NCBI RefSeq assembly: GCF_022919715.1
Contig: NZ_CP095042.1
Location: forward strand, 62,001-126,000
Direction: 5' to 3'
DNA length: 64,000 nucleotides
Source: Agromyces sp. H17E-10
GTDB lineage: Bacteria; Actinomycetota; Actinomycetes; Actinomycetales; Microbacteriaceae
Part shown: positions 27,999 to 39,046 of the stretch, piece by piece
Numbering within the stretch: the stretch's first letter is position 1
Layout: each line of letters starts with the position of its first letter
Translations under genes and position numbers: made by a program
The notes under the pieces: model-generated
Databases searched by the model: none
The model's input: the letters and a program-made list of their open reading frames with translations, nothing else
Told to the model about the DNA's origin: nothing

Positions 27999-28337
27999 TC
28001 AGAGCAGCGCCTGGGCGACCCGGCGCACCTCGGCCTTCCGACCCGCGCGCAGCGCGTCGATCGGCGTCGTGCCGAGGCTGTCCTCCTCGGCGAGCAACCA
28101 GTCGAGCGCCTCGGCGTCGCTGAACCCGACGTCGGAGAGCAGCACCGCGGTGCCGTGGATCTCGGGCAGCGGGGCGTCGTCGCGCAGGAACACCGACGGC
28201 ACCTTCAGCACCCCGTCGCGACGGGCGGCGAGCAGATGACGGTCGTCGATGAGGCGTCGGATCCGCGACGGGCTCTGCCCGAGGAGGTCGACGAGTTCGG
28301 GAACGGTCAGCCAGGTGGTGTCGGCGGCATCGGTCAC
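27999..28337 (-). CDS. Rv2175c-like winged-helix DNA-binding protein
   Basis: Homologue of the M. tuberculosis protein Rv2175c, a DNA-binding protein phosphorylated by the neighbouring kinase PknL. It has 112 residues: helix-turn-helix LTVPELVDLLGQSPSRIRRLIDDRHLLAARRDGVLKVPS, then a second helical domain with LLSDVGFSDAEALDWLLAEEDSLGTTPIDALRAGRKAEVRRVAQ. Starts with GTG. Two genes away lies a serine/threonine kinase (29824), as in mycobacteria, so kinase-substrate pairing is likely. Confidence 0.88.
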   Translation of the reverse strand: MTDAADTTWLTVPELVDLLGQSPSRIRRLIDDRHLLAARRDGVLKVPSVFLRDDAPLPEIHGTAVLLSDVGFSDAEALDWLLAEEDSLGTTPIDALRAGRKAEVRRVAQALL

Positions 28338-28481
28338 GACTCAAGACTGCCACGACCGGCGGCGAACGCGGAAGCCGCCGCCCGACCGACTCGCCGGACG
28401 CGCGGTGGCGGTCGTTGACTCGCACCTGACGCTGTGCGACCGTGACGGGAGCCGGTGCACCATGCCGGCGAAGGGGGAACC

Positions 28482-29717
28482 ATGGCGTACGACGTCGACG
28501 ACGCCGGCGGGCGCGACGGCCGATCGGTCGACCGAGGTCGGCCCCGTGGCATCCGCGGGCTGCTCGCCCTGCCCCTCGCCGTGGCCAGCACGGTGGCGGT
28601 GACGCTCGGCATCGTCCAGCCCGCCGAAGCCGCCCCGCAGCCCGTCAAGCGATCGCCGAAGACGAAGGCGCCCGCATCCGGCGCCGCGCGCGCGGCGTCG
28701 GTCGCCGCGACCGACGTGCCGCGCGAGATCGTGGTCGCCGCGGGCGACACGGTCAGCGGCATCGCCGAACGCTACGGTCTCTCGACGGCCGAGGTGCTCG
28801 CGAGCAACGGTCTCGGCTGGTCGAGCCTCATCTTCCCCGGCCAGCGGCTCGCACTGCCCGGCGGGCGGGCACCCGCGACGACCGCGCCGGCGCCTCGCGA
28901 TGCGATCGCGAAGCACACCGTCGTCGCCGGCGACACCATGAGCGGGATCGCAGCGCACTACGGGGTCGGCCTCGACGAGCTGCTGCGGGTGAACGGGCTC
29001 GGCCGGCAGTCGCTCATCTTCCCCGGCGAGCAGATCGTCCTGCCGCCCGGGGCCGCAGCCCCCGCACCGGCGCCCGCACCCCGAACGCCGGCCGAACCCG
29101 CGCCCGATCCGTCCGGCACTGCGCAGGGCGGCGACGTCCACATCGTCGTCGCGGGCGACACGGCGTGGGACATCGCCGCGCGCGCGAAGGTCGACCTCGA
29201 CGCGCTCGTCGCGGCGAACCGGCTCGACGACCGCGCGACCATCCGCGTCGGGCAGCGGCTCGTGATCCCACGAGCCGTCGCGGCCGTCCCGGTCGCCTCG
29301 GTGAGCGTCGTGCTCACCGACGAGATGCGCGCGAACGCGCAGCTCATCGTCGACATCGGCCGCGAGCTCGGCGTGCCCGACCGGGCGATCGTCTTCGCCC
29401 TCGCCACCGCCGCGCAGGAGTCCGGCCTGAGGAACGTCCGGCACGGCGACCGCGACTCCCAGGGCCTGTTCCAGCAACGGCCGAGCCAGGGCTGGGGCAC
29501 GTCGGAGCAGGTGCTCGACGCCCGCCGTGCTGCCACGGCGTTCTACGGCGGACCCGACGGACCGAACGTCGGACGGGCCCCCGGTCTCCTCGACATTCCC
29601 GGATGGGAATCGATGCCGCTCGCGAAGGCGGCGCAGGCCGTGCAGCACAGCGCCCACCCCGACCACTACGCCAAATGGGAGGCGCAGGCGCGCACGTGGC
29701 TCGACGAGCTCGGCTGA
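28482..29717 (+). CDS. Secreted triple-LysM peptidoglycan hydrolase-like protein
   Basis: Exported wall protein of 411 residues. A signal segment (about 24-50, GLLALPLAVASTVAVTLGIVQPAEA with AEA cleavage) is followed by three LysM domains that bind glycan strands (each with AGDT: about 88-130, 146-190 and 222-265) joined by Ala/Pro linkers. The C-terminal 120 residues (AQLIVDIGRELG, FALATAAQESGLRNVRHGDRDSQGLFQQRP) resemble a lytic transglycosylase fold with Glu in AQESGL. The ATG at 28482 has AAGGGGG 5 nt upstream and is preferred over an in-frame ATG 27 nt earlier. It lies just upstream of the PASTA kinase. Confidence 0.88.
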   Translation: MAYDVDDAGGRDGRSVDRGRPRGIRGLLALPLAVASTVAVTLGIVQPAEAAPQPVKRSPKTKAPASGAARAASVAATDVPREIVVAAGDTVSGIAERYGLSTAEVLASNGLGWSSLIFPGQRLALPGGRAPATTAPAPRDAIAKHTVVAGDTMSGIAAHYGVGLDELLRVNGLGRQSLIFPGEQIVLPPGAAAPAPAPAPRTPAEPAPDPSGTAQGGDVHIVVAGDTAWDIAARAKVDLDALVAANRLDDRATIRVGQRLVIPRAVAAVPVASVSVVLTDEMRANAQLIVDIGRELGVPDRAIVFALATAAQESGLRNVRHGDRDSQGLFQQRPSQGWGTSEQVLDARRAATAFYGGPDGPNVGRAPGLLDIPGWESMPLAKAAQAVQHSAHPDHYAKWEAQARTWLDELG

Positions 29718-29811
29718 GCCGCCGCATCGCCGTCCCCGCCTCGAGGGTCACGATGGCATTGCGATCGGCGCGTCGGCGGCGTTTGTTCGAGTCATGGCAT
29801 ATGCCCTTTCG

Positions 29812-29817
29812 TAGACT
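29812..29817 (+). promoter_or_regulatory. -10 hexamer, leaderless start of the kinase gene
   Basis: TAGACT with 6 nt to the GTG at 29824; no ribosome site is visible. Confidence 0.5.
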
Positions 29818-29823
29818 CGAACG

Positions 29824-31752
<1,929 letters not shown>

Positions 31753-31817
31753 GGTCCGCACCCGCGCCCGGGGCGTGCGTGCGCGGCAGCATCCGATCGC
31801 CCGTCTCGAACATGCGG

Positions 31818-31848
31818 ACGGCGCACGCCCCTCGGGGACGTGCGCCGT
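31818..31848. terminator. Bidirectional terminator between kinase and DAHP synthase genes
   Basis: Inverted repeat with 10-bp outer arms (31818-31827 and 31839-31848) and an inner CCCC/GGGG pairing, in the 111-nt gap between convergent genes. No T-tract on either side. Confidence 0.6.
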
Positions 31849-31863
31849 TCGGCTGTGGGCTGC

Positions 31864-33234
31864 TCAGCGCGCCGCGAGCTCCTCGGCCACGAGGAAGGCG
31901 AGCTCGAGCGACTGCATGTGATTGAGGCGCGGGTCGCACAGCGACTCGTAGCGCGTCGCGAGGGTCGCCTCGTCGATCTGCTCGGAGCCGCCGAGGCACT
32001 CGGTGACGTCGTCGCCCGTGAGCTCGACGTGGATGCCACCCGGGTGGGTGCCCACTGCACGGTGCGCCTCGAAGAACCCCTTCACCTCGTCGACGACGTC
32101 GTCGAAGCGACGGGTCTTGTAGCCGGTCGGCGTCGTGATGCCGTTGCCGTGCATCGGGTCGGTGACCCACAGCGGGTTCGCGTCACTCGCCTTGATGGCC
32201 TCGAGCAGCGGCGGCAGCGCGTCGCGGATCTTGCCGGCACCCATGCGCGTGATGAACGTGAGCCTGCCGGGCTCCCGGTTCGGGTCGAGCTTCTCGACGA
32301 GCTCGAGCATCGTCTCGGGCGTCGTCGTCGGGCCGAGCTTCACACCGATCGGGTTGCGTACGCGCGAGAGGAAGTCGACGTGGGCGCCGTCGAGGTCGCG
32401 GGTGCGCTCACCGATCCAGATGAAGTGGCCGCTCGTCACGTAGGGCGTGCCCGTTCGCGAGTCGATGCGGGTCATGGGGCGCTCGTAGTCCATGAGCAGG
32501 CCCTCGTGGCCCGTGTAGAACTCGGTGTGCTTGAGCGCCTCGAAGTCGGCGCCGCAGGCGTCCATGAACTTGACCGCGCGGTCGATCTCGCGCGCCATCT
32601 GCTCGTAGCGCGAGTTCGCGGGGTTCTTCGCGAAGCCCTGGTTCCACGAGTGCACCTGTCGCAGGTCGGCGAACCCTCCCTGCGTGAACGCGCGGATCAG
32701 GTTCAGCGTCGACGCGGCCGTGTGGTAGCCGCGGATCAGGCGGTTGGGGTCGGCCTCGCGCGACGCCGGCGTGAAGTCGTAGCCGTTCACGATGTCGCCG
32801 CGGTAGGCCGGAAGGGTGACGTCGCCCCGGGTCTCGGTGTCGCTCGACCGGGGCTTCGCGAACTGACCCGCCATGCGGCCCATCTTCACGACCGGCATCG
32901 ACGCGCCGTACGTGAGCACGACGGCCATCTGCAGAACGGTCTTGACGCGGTTGCGGATCTGATCGGCGGTGGCACCGGCGAAGGTCTCGGCGCAGTCGCC
33001 GCCCTGCAGCAGGAACGCCTCGCCGCGCGACGCGGCCGCGAGGCGGTCGCGCATGGTGTCGACCTCGCCGGCGAAGACGAGCGGCGGCAGGGTCGCGAGC
33101 TCCGCCGACGCAACGCGGGCCGCGTCGGGGTCGGGCCAGGTGGGCTGCTGCTTGATCGGCAGGTCGCGCCAATAGTCGAGGCCCGCGATCACGGAGGGAT
33201 CTGCGTTGACGATGGGCTCGACGAGCTGTACCAC
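31864..33234 (-). CDS. aroG: 3-deoxy-7-phosphoheptulonate synthase, class II
   Basis: First step of the shikimate pathway: condenses PEP and erythrose 4-phosphate to DAHP. About 456 residues, typical of class II (plant/actinobacterial) enzymes. Motifs are LPPLVFAGEVDTMRDRLA, AFLLQGGDCAETF (metal-binding Cys), GRMAGQFAKPRS, ALKHTEFYTGHEGLLMDYE, WIGERTR and WVTDPMHGNG. The GTG at 33234 gives the expected start MVQLVEPIV; upstream in-frame sequence overlaps plsC antiphase. Possible -10 TAGGCT at 33312-33317. In mycobacteria this enzyme partners a small chorismate mutase, which is not in the window. Confidence 0.95.
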   Translation of the reverse strand: MVQLVEPIVNADPSVIAGLDYWRDLPIKQQPTWPDPDAARVASAELATLPPLVFAGEVDTMRDRLAAASRGEAFLLQGGDCAETFAGATADQIRNRVKTVLQMAVVLTYGASMPVVKMGRMAGQFAKPRSSDTETRGDVTLPAYRGDIVNGYDFTPASREADPNRLIRGYHTAASTLNLIRAFTQGGFADLRQVHSWNQGFAKNPANSRYEQMAREIDRAVKFMDACGADFEALKHTEFYTGHEGLLMDYERPMTRIDSRTGTPYVTSGHFIWIGERTRDLDGAHVDFLSRVRNPIGVKLGPTTTPETMLELVEKLDPNREPGRLTFITRMGAGKIRDALPPLLEAIKASDANPLWVTDPMHGNGITTPTGYKTRRFDDVVDEVKGFFEAHRAVGTHPGGIHVELTGDDVTECLGGSEQIDEATLATRYESLCDPRLNHMQSLELAFLVAEELAAR

Positions 33235-33314
33235 TGGACTGTCCTGGAGGGGTGCGGGCGCCTCGGCGCCGGGAAACGGAACGGCGACGCAGTTGCGCCG
33301 CCGCAGTCCCGAGC

Positions 33315-34004
33315 CTACCGCGATTGCGAGGCCCGTTGCTCCTTCACGCTCGACGCGTAGACGTCGACGTACTCCTGCCCGCTGAGGCCGCGCAACGCGT
33401 AGACGAGCTCGTCCGTCACACTCCGCAACACGAACCGGTCGCCCTCGAGACCCTCGAATCGCGAGAAGTCGATCGGCTCGCCCACGATGATGCCGATGCG
33501 GCGCACGCGCGGCAGCCTCGTGCCGATCGGCATGACGTGCTCGGTGCCGATCATCGCGACCGGGATGACGGGGACGCCGGACTCGAGCACCATCCGCGCG
33601 ACGCCCGTGCGGCCGCGATAGAGCTTGCCGTCGGGGCTGCGCGTGCCCTCGGGGTAGATGCCGAGGATGCTGCCGTCGGCCAGTACGCGGAGCCCGGTGT
33701 TGAGGGATGCCTCGGACGCCTTGCCGCCCGACCGGTCGATCGGCAACTGCCCGGCGGCCTGGAAGAACACCCGCGTCGCCCAGCCCTTGAGCCCCCTGCC
33801 CGTGAAGTACTCGCTCTTGGCGAGGAACACGACGGGACGGTCGACGACGAGCGGCAGGAAGATCGAGTCGATGAACGAGAGGTGGTTCGAGGCGAGCACG
33901 ACGGCACCCTCTTTGGGCACGTTCTCGAGCCCGACGACCCACGGCCGGAAGATCGAGAGCAGGATCGGCCCGATCACGAGGTTCTTCATGATCCAGTAGA
34001 ACAC
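33315..34004 (-). CDS. 1-acyl-sn-glycerol-3-phosphate acyltransferase (PlsC family)
   Basis: Acylates lysophosphatidic acid to phosphatidic acid at the membrane. It has 229 residues with a hydrophobic N-terminus. The acyltransferase motifs are NHLSFIDS (catalytic H-x4-D), GIYPEGTRSPDGKLYRGRTG and VPVIPVAMIG. Starts with GTG. Upstream of aroG on the same strand, 80 nt apart. PlsC and AroG are also neighbours in the mycobacterial pknL region. Confidence 0.92.
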   Translation of the reverse strand: MFYWIMKNLVIGPILLSIFRPWVVGLENVPKEGAVVLASNHLSFIDSIFLPLVVDRPVVFLAKSEYFTGRGLKGWATRVFFQAAGQLPIDRSGGKASEASLNTGLRVLADGSILGIYPEGTRSPDGKLYRGRTGVARMVLESGVPVIPVAMIGTEHVMPIGTRLPRVRRIGIIVGEPIDFSRFEGLEGDRFVLRSVTDELVYALRGLSGQEYVDVYASSVKEQRASQSR

Positions 34005-34054
34005 CGTGCGGCTCCCTTCCCGGTGAACATCGACTCAGCTTAACGCCGGGTGAC

Positions 34055-35005
34055 TCAGGAGTGTTCTGCGACCCACACGCGGGCGAGGTCGGCGGCGCCG
34101 ACGACGCCGGCGTCGTTGACGAGCTCGGCGATCACGAAGTCGGGCTCGGGGTGGTAGCCGCGCGCCGGCAGGTACTCGAGATAGGACTCGCGGATCGGCT
34201 CGAGCAGGAGCTCGCCGGCGACGGCGACGCCGCCGCCGAAGACGAAGCGCTGCGGGTCGAGCACCGCCGACAGGCTCGCCGCCGCCGCGCCCAGCCAGTG
34301 GCCGAGCTGGCGGAGCGCCGCGACCGCGCCCGGGTCGCCCTGCTCGATGAGTCCGCCCACGATGCCGCCGTCGAGCGCACCGTGCTCGCCGCGCGCGCGG
34401 GCGAGGGCCTGGCCGATGCCGCCGGCGTCGGCGATCTCCCCCGCCATCCGCAGCAGGGCTCTGCCCGAGCCGTACTGCTCGATGCAACCGCGCTGTCCGC
34501 AACCGCACGCGAGGCCGTCGGGCACGACGCGGAGGTGACCGAGCTCGGCACCCGCGCCGAAACCGCCGCGGAAGAGCCGGTCGTTCGCGACGATGGCGCC
34601 GCCGACGCCGGTGCCGATCGTCAGCATGACCATGTCGCTCACGAGACGGCCCGCGCCGAAGCGGAACTCGGCCCAGCCGGCTGCGTTCGCGTCGTTGTCG
34701 ATGACGACGGTGCCGCCGACCTGCGCCTCGAGCTTCTCGCGCAGGGGCTCGTTGCGCCAGTCGATGTTGGGTGCGTAGTACAGGGTCGACTGGGCGGCAT
34801 CCACGAAGCCGGCAGCGGCGACGCCGACCGCCTCGATCTCGTCGGCTGCGCGGAGACCGGCGATCATGTCGACCACCGCGCGCTCGAGCGCCGCGGCGTC
34901 GCCGGCCGGCGTCGGCACGCGGTCGCTCCGCACGATCGCACCGAGTTCGTCGACGACTGCGCCGGCGATCTTCGTTCCGCCGATGTCGATTCCGATCGCG
35001 TGCAC
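34055..35005 (-). CDS. ROK-family glucokinase
   Basis: Phosphorylates glucose, probably with ATP. It has 316 residues. It has the phosphate loop AIGIDIGGTKIAG, DNDANAAGWAEFRFGAG (catalytic Asp), TIGTGVGGAI, ELGHLRV and the zinc motif CGCGQRGCIEQYGSG of the ROK family. The GTG at 35005 follows GAAAGGCGG. No helix-turn-helix domain is present, so it is an enzyme rather than a ROK repressor. Divergent from the acyl-CoA ligase gene. Confidence 0.92.
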   Translation of the reverse strand: MHAIGIDIGGTKIAGAVVDELGAIVRSDRVPTPAGDAAALERAVVDMIAGLRAADEIEAVGVAAAGFVDAAQSTLYYAPNIDWRNEPLREKLEAQVGGTVVIDNDANAAGWAEFRFGAGRLVSDMVMLTIGTGVGGAIVANDRLFRGGFGAGAELGHLRVVPDGLACGCGQRGCIEQYGSGRALLRMAGEIADAGGIGQALARARGEHGALDGGIVGGLIEQGDPGAVAALRQLGHWLGAAAASLSAVLDPQRFVFGGGVAVAGELLLEPIRESYLEYLPARGYHPEPDFVIAELVNDAGVVGAADLARVWVAEHS

Positions 35006-35153
35006 GCTGACGCCGCCTTTCAGAGGGGGACGGGGCTGAGTCGCGCCCGAACGGGGGCCGTGCGCGCAACGACTAGAGTGTAGTAGACCCCAAAGCCGAG
35101 GTCGCGCAGGTACCCGAGCCGGGCGCGATCCACTCGGTACCGAAGGAGCTACC

Positions 35154-36986
35154 GTGATCGAATTCTCCACGCCCGCCGTGGTCGCCCCGGACCCCACGGC
35201 GAACACCACCGACCTGCTCGTCGACCGCCTCGCGGCGACGCCCGATTCGGTGCTGTTCTCCCGGCCCACCGCCGACGGCGGCTGGAGCCCGGTGACGACG
35301 CGCGAGTTCTACGACCAGGTGATCGCCCTCGCCAAGGGCTTCGTCGCGGCGGGCATCGAGCCCGGCGACAAGATCGGCCTCATGTGCAAGACCCGCTACG
35401 AGTGGACGCTCATCGACTTCGCCGCGTGGTTCGCGGGCGCCGTGCTCGTTCCCGTGTACGAGACGAGCTCGCCCGCCCAGGTGCGGTGGAACCTCAGCGA
35501 CTCGGGCGCCATCGCCGTCATCCTCGAGACGCCCGACCACTTCGCCCGATTCGACGAGGTGCACCCCGACCTGCCGCTCATCCGCAAGAGCTGGCAGATC
35601 GACCTCGGCGACCTCGACAAGATCGCCGCCGGCGGCACCGAAGTCCCCGACGACGAGATCGAGCGCCGCCGCAAGCTCGCGAACGGCGACGACATCGCGA
35701 CGCTCATCTACACGTCGGGCTCGACCGGCAAGCCCAAGGGCTGCGTGCTCACCCACTCGAACTTCGTCGAGCTCTCGCGCAACGCCGCCGTGGCGCTCGA
35801 CGAGGTCGTTCTCGACCCGAACGGCGCCTCGACGCTGCTCTTCATCACGCTCGCGCACGTGTTCGCCCGCTTCATCGCGGTGCTGTGCGTGCACGCCGGT
35901 GTCCGCGTCGGCCACCAGCCCGACACCCGCCAGCTGCTCCCCTCGCTCGGCAGCTTCAAGCCGACCTTCCTCCTCGCCGTGCCGCGCGTGTTCGAGAAGG
36001 TCTACAACGTCTCCGAGCAGAAGGCCGAAGCGGGCGGCAAGGGCAAGATCTTCCGCGCCGCCGCGGAGACGGCCGTGGCCTACTCGACGGCGAAGGAGCA
36101 GGGCTCGGTGCCGTTCGGCCTGAAGCTCAAGTTCAAGGTGTTCGACGCGCTCGTGTTCTCGAAGCTGCGCCAGGCGATGGGCGGCAACGTCAAGTACGCC
36201 GTCTCGGGCTCCGCGCCGCTCGGCCCGCGCCTCGGTCACTTCTACCACGCGCTCGGCATCGCGATCCTCGAGGGCTACGGCCTCACCGAGACCACCGCGC
36301 CGGCGACGGTCAACCTGCCCACGAAGTCGAAGATCGGTACCGTCGGCCCCGCGCTGCCGGGCGTCTCGGTGCGCCTCGCCGACGACGGGGAGATCCAGGT
36401 CAAGGGCGTCGACGTCTTCAAGGAGTACTGGAAGAACCCCGAGGCCACGGCCGAGGCCTTCGACGGCGACTGGTTCAAGACGGGCGACATCGGCGCGTTC
36501 GACAGCGACGGCTTCCTCACGATCACGGGGCGCAAGAAGGAGATCATCGTCACGGCCGGTGGCAAGAACGTCGCCCCCGCCGCGCTCGAGGACCCGATCC
36601 GCGCGAACCCGCTCGTCGGCCAGGTCGTCGTCGTCGGCGACAAGAAGCCCTTCATCGCGGCTCTCGTCACCCTCGACCCCGAGATGCTGCCGGTCTGGCT
36701 CAACAACAACGGCGAGGACGCGGGCATGTCGCTCGAGGAGGCTTCGACGAACCCGGCCGTGCTCGCCGAGGTGCAGCGCGCGATCGACGCCGCGAACGAG
36801 AACGTGTCCCGCGCCGAGTCGATCCGCAAGTTCACGATCCTCACGTCCGAGCTGACGGAGGAGAGCGGCCACCTCACGCCGAAGCTCAGCATCAAGCGCA
36901 ACATCATCCTCGAGGACTTCTCGCCGCTCATCGAGTCGATGTACTCGGGCGCACCGGCGACGGAGGGCCACTCGATCGTCAGCTGA
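35154..36986 (+). CDS. Long-chain fatty-acid--CoA ligase (FadD15-like)
   Basis: Activates fatty acids to acyl-CoA through an acyl-adenylate. It has 610 residues. Motifs are LIYTSGSTGKPKGCVLTH (P-loop), LEGYGLTETTAPATVN, WFKTGDIGAFDSDGFLTITGRKKEIIVTAGGKNVAP (hinge and C-terminal domain with the AMP-binding Asp) and KLSIKRN near the end (catalytic Lys region). Its length and FSKLRQAMGGNVKYAVSGSAPLG match the FadD15/AMP-dependent long-chain group. The GTG at 35154 follows GGAG. It ends at a strong bidirectional terminator. Confidence 0.94.
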   Translation: MIEFSTPAVVAPDPTANTTDLLVDRLAATPDSVLFSRPTADGGWSPVTTREFYDQVIALAKGFVAAGIEPGDKIGLMCKTRYEWTLIDFAAWFAGAVLVPVYETSSPAQVRWNLSDSGAIAVILETPDHFARFDEVHPDLPLIRKSWQIDLGDLDKIAAGGTEVPDDEIERRRKLANGDDIATLIYTSGSTGKPKGCVLTHSNFVELSRNAAVALDEVVLDPNGASTLLFITLAHVFARFIAVLCVHAGVRVGHQPDTRQLLPSLGSFKPTFLLAVPRVFEKVYNVSEQKAEAGGKGKIFRAAAETAVAYSTAKEQGSVPFGLKLKFKVFDALVFSKLRQAMGGNVKYAVSGSAPLGPRLGHFYHALGIAILEGYGLTETTAPATVNLPTKSKIGTVGPALPGVSVRLADDGEIQVKGVDVFKEYWKNPEATAEAFDGDWFKTGDIGAFDSDGFLTITGRKKEIIVTAGGKNVAPAALEDPIRANPLVGQVVVVGDKKPFIAALVTLDPEMLPVWLNNNGEDAGMSLEEASTNPAVLAEVQRAIDAANENVSRAESIRKFTILTSELTEESGHLTPKLSIKRNIILEDFSPLIESMYSGAPATEGHSIVS

Positions 36987-36999
36987 CCGACATCGATCC

Positions 37000-37042
37000 A
37001 CGACGAAGCGCCCCGCGGAGCATCCACGGGGCGCTTCGTCGT
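37000..37042. terminator. Bidirectional terminator between acyl-CoA ligase and deformylase genes
   Basis: Perfect 16-bp inverted repeat (37000-37015 with 37027-37042, 11-nt loop) between convergent genes. Its left arm shares ACGACGAAGCGCCCCGCG with the terminator at 47859. Confidence 0.75.
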
Positions 37043-37124
37043 CCTCGGGCCGCACGTCTCCCGAGCGGCTCGCTCGGGCGGCGGCATCGGGATGCTGCGA
37101 CCCGCCGCGCTCGAGACCGATGCG

Positions 37125-37616
37125 TCAGAACCAGTCGGACTCGCGGATCTCCTTCATCGCGGCCCGACGCTCGTCCTTCTCGAGACGGTCGAGATACAGC
37201 AGTCCGTCGAGGTGGTCGGTCTCGTGCTGCAGCGCCTGGGCCATGAGTCCCGTGCCCTCCAGCACGAGCTCGTTGCCGTCGAGGTCGATGCCGCGCACTT
37301 TCGCGTACGGATGGCGGGGCGTCTTGTGCCAGAGCCCGGGAACGGAGAGGCAGCCCTCGTCGACGAGCTCCTTCTCGCCAGAAACCTCGATGATCTCGGG
37401 GTTGATGACGTAGCCCACCTCGCCGTCGACGTTGTAGCTGAACGCGCGCAGGTTGACGCCGATCTGCGAGGCTGCGACGCCCGCGCGGCCGGGCAGCTTC
37501 ACACTGTCGACGAGGTCGGCGACGAGCGCGCGCACACGCTCGTCGACCTGTTCGACGGGAGCTGAGACGGTCTTGAGGACGGGGTCGCCGAACAGGCGGA
37601 TGGGACGCTCTGGCAA
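37125..37616 (-). CDS. def: Peptide deformylase
   Basis: Metallo-enzyme removing the formyl group from nascent proteins. It has 163 residues. The three motifs are AGVAASQIG (variant of GxGxAAPQ), EGCLSVPG (metal Cys) and QHETDHLDG (metal His pair and catalytic Glu). The start is TTG with GGAGA 5 nt upstream, 10 nt after the ParA-like gene. The GVAASQ variation suggests it may be one of two deformylases in the genome. Confidence 0.94.
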   Translation of the reverse strand: MPERPIRLFGDPVLKTVSAPVEQVDERVRALVADLVDSVKLPGRAGVAASQIGVNLRAFSYNVDGEVGYVINPEIIEVSGEKELVDEGCLSVPGLWHKTPRHPYAKVRGIDLDGNELVLEGTGLMAQALQHETDHLDGLLYLDRLEKDERRAAMKEIRESDWF

Positions 37617-37626
37617 TGTTCTCCGA

Positions 37627-39009
37627 TCAGTGCCCGCGGTCGGCGGGCAGGCCTTCCACCACGAGGGCGGCGAGTTCGCGAGCCGCGTCGCGGGTGACGG
37701 GGCGCAGTTGGTGCCAGTTCACGACCGAGCCGGCCGCGAGCTGGGGGTCGTACGGGATGCGCACGATCTCACGCACGCGCGACTGGAAGTGGGCCTCGAT
37801 CTCGTCGACCTTGACGAGGTGCGTGCCCTGGGTGGCGAGGTTGATCGCGACGATCGCATTGCGCACGAGCTCGCCGTAGCCGTTCGCCTCGAGCCACGTG
37901 AGCGTCTCGGAGGCGAGCCGCGCCTCGTCGACGCTGCCGCCCGAGACGATCACGATCGAGTCGGCCCGCTGAAGCGTCGCGCGCATCACCGAGTGCACGA
38001 TGCCCGTGCCGCAGTCGGTGAGCACGATCGAGTAGTAGCGGGCCGCGAGCCCCGCCACCACGTTGTAGTCGTTGTCGTCGAACGCCTCGGACAGCGTGGG
38101 ATCGGTGTCGGAGGCGAGGATGTCGAGCCGGGTCTCGTCGCGTGAGACGAAACGTGAGAAGTCGGTGTACCCGCCGATCGACGACGCCTTCGCGACGACG
38201 TCTCGCACCGTCTCGCGCGTCTGCCGGTCGACGCGTTCGGCGAGCGTGCCGCGGTCGGGGTTCGCGTCGATCGCGATGATGCGGTCGTCGCGCGCGTCGG
38301 CCAGCGCCATGCCGAGCAGCGCCGTGATCGTCGTCTTGCCGACGCCGCCCTTGCGGGTGAGCACGGGCACGAACCGGGCGCCGCCCTCGAAGCGCTTCTG
38401 GATGCGCTGGTTCATCGCCTTGTGCGCGCGCACCTTGGCCGAGTCGCCGAGGTTCACGAGATGCAGGGACGCCTCGTACAGGAAGCGGTTGAGGCCGCCC
38501 TCGGGCGCCGGACGGGTCGTGCGATTGACGTCGATCAGGCGGTCGGGCGTCAGCGAGTCGGGCGTCTCGGGCAGTTCGGCGGGCTCGGCCGGGTCATGAC
38601 CCTCGCTCGGGGCGACGTCGGCGGCCGCGACCGGACGGTCGAGATCGACCTCGCGGGCGCGCTTCGTCGCATCGGCGGCGAGCAGGGCACTGTACGGCGA
38701 CGCCTCACGGTGGACCGGCGGACGACTGCCCGAGGGCAACCCCGTCGCGAGGATCGGCACCGACCGCGTTCCGGTGTCGGTCGCCGCGAGCGATCCCGGG
38801 TTGACCGACACCTCGTCGATCGCCACCGCGACCTCGTCTTCGGGGACCTCGTGCACCGGTGCCGGCGGCAGGTCGACCCGCAGGTCGAGATCGGGGCGTG
38901 CGGCATGCGCGCCGGTCGTCCCGGTCACCGGGATGCGGTCGACCGGGCCGGTGCGAACACCGACGCCGCGCCGGCTCACCGGCCCCGTATCATGCGTCTC
39001 GTCAGCCAC
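37627..39009 (-). CDS. MinD/ParA-like P-loop ATPase with long N-terminal region
   Basis: Deviant Walker A ATPase of 460 residues. Residues 1-190 are acidic, Pro/Ala rich and probably disordered. A conserved helix ([18 protein letters not shown]) then leads to the ATPase core: [23 protein letters not shown] (Walker A), [16 protein letters not shown], and [19 protein letters not shown] in the Walker B region. The layout resembles actinobacterial MinD/ParA proteins of the EspI/secretion-associated type. No ParB or ESX gene is adjacent. Starts with GTG after GAGGAGGGG. Upstream is pyruvate carboxylase, downstream def. Function is not known. Confidence 0.85.
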   Translation of the reverse strand: MADETHDTGPVSRRGVGVRTGPVDRIPVTGTTGAHAARPDLDLRVDLPPAPVHEVPEDEVAVAIDEVSVNPGSLAATDTGTRSVPILATGLPSGSRPPVHREASPYSALLAADATKRAREVDLDRPVAAADVAPSEGHDPAEPAELPETPDSLTPDRLIDVNRTTRPAPEGGLNRFLYEASLHLVNLGDSAKVRAHKAMNQRIQKRFEGGARFVPVLTRKGGVGKTTITALLGMALADARDDRIIAIDANPDRGTLAERVDRQTRETVRDVVAKASSIGGYTDFSRFVSRDETRLDILASDTDPTLSEAFDDNDYNVVAGLAARYYSIVLTDCGTGIVHSVMRATLQRADSIVIVSGGSVDEARLASETLTWLEANGYGELVRNAIVAINLATQGTHLVKVDEIEAHFQSRVREIVRIPYDPQLAAGSVVNWHQLRPVTRDAARELAALVVEGLPADRGH

Positions 39010-39046
39010 CGATACCCCTCCTCATCAGCGCCGTTCCACGCCAAGC

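Noticed and set aside
33235..33942. In-frame extension upstream of aroG
   Set aside because: Overlaps plsC in another frame and has shadow composition; the DAHP synthase begins at 33234.
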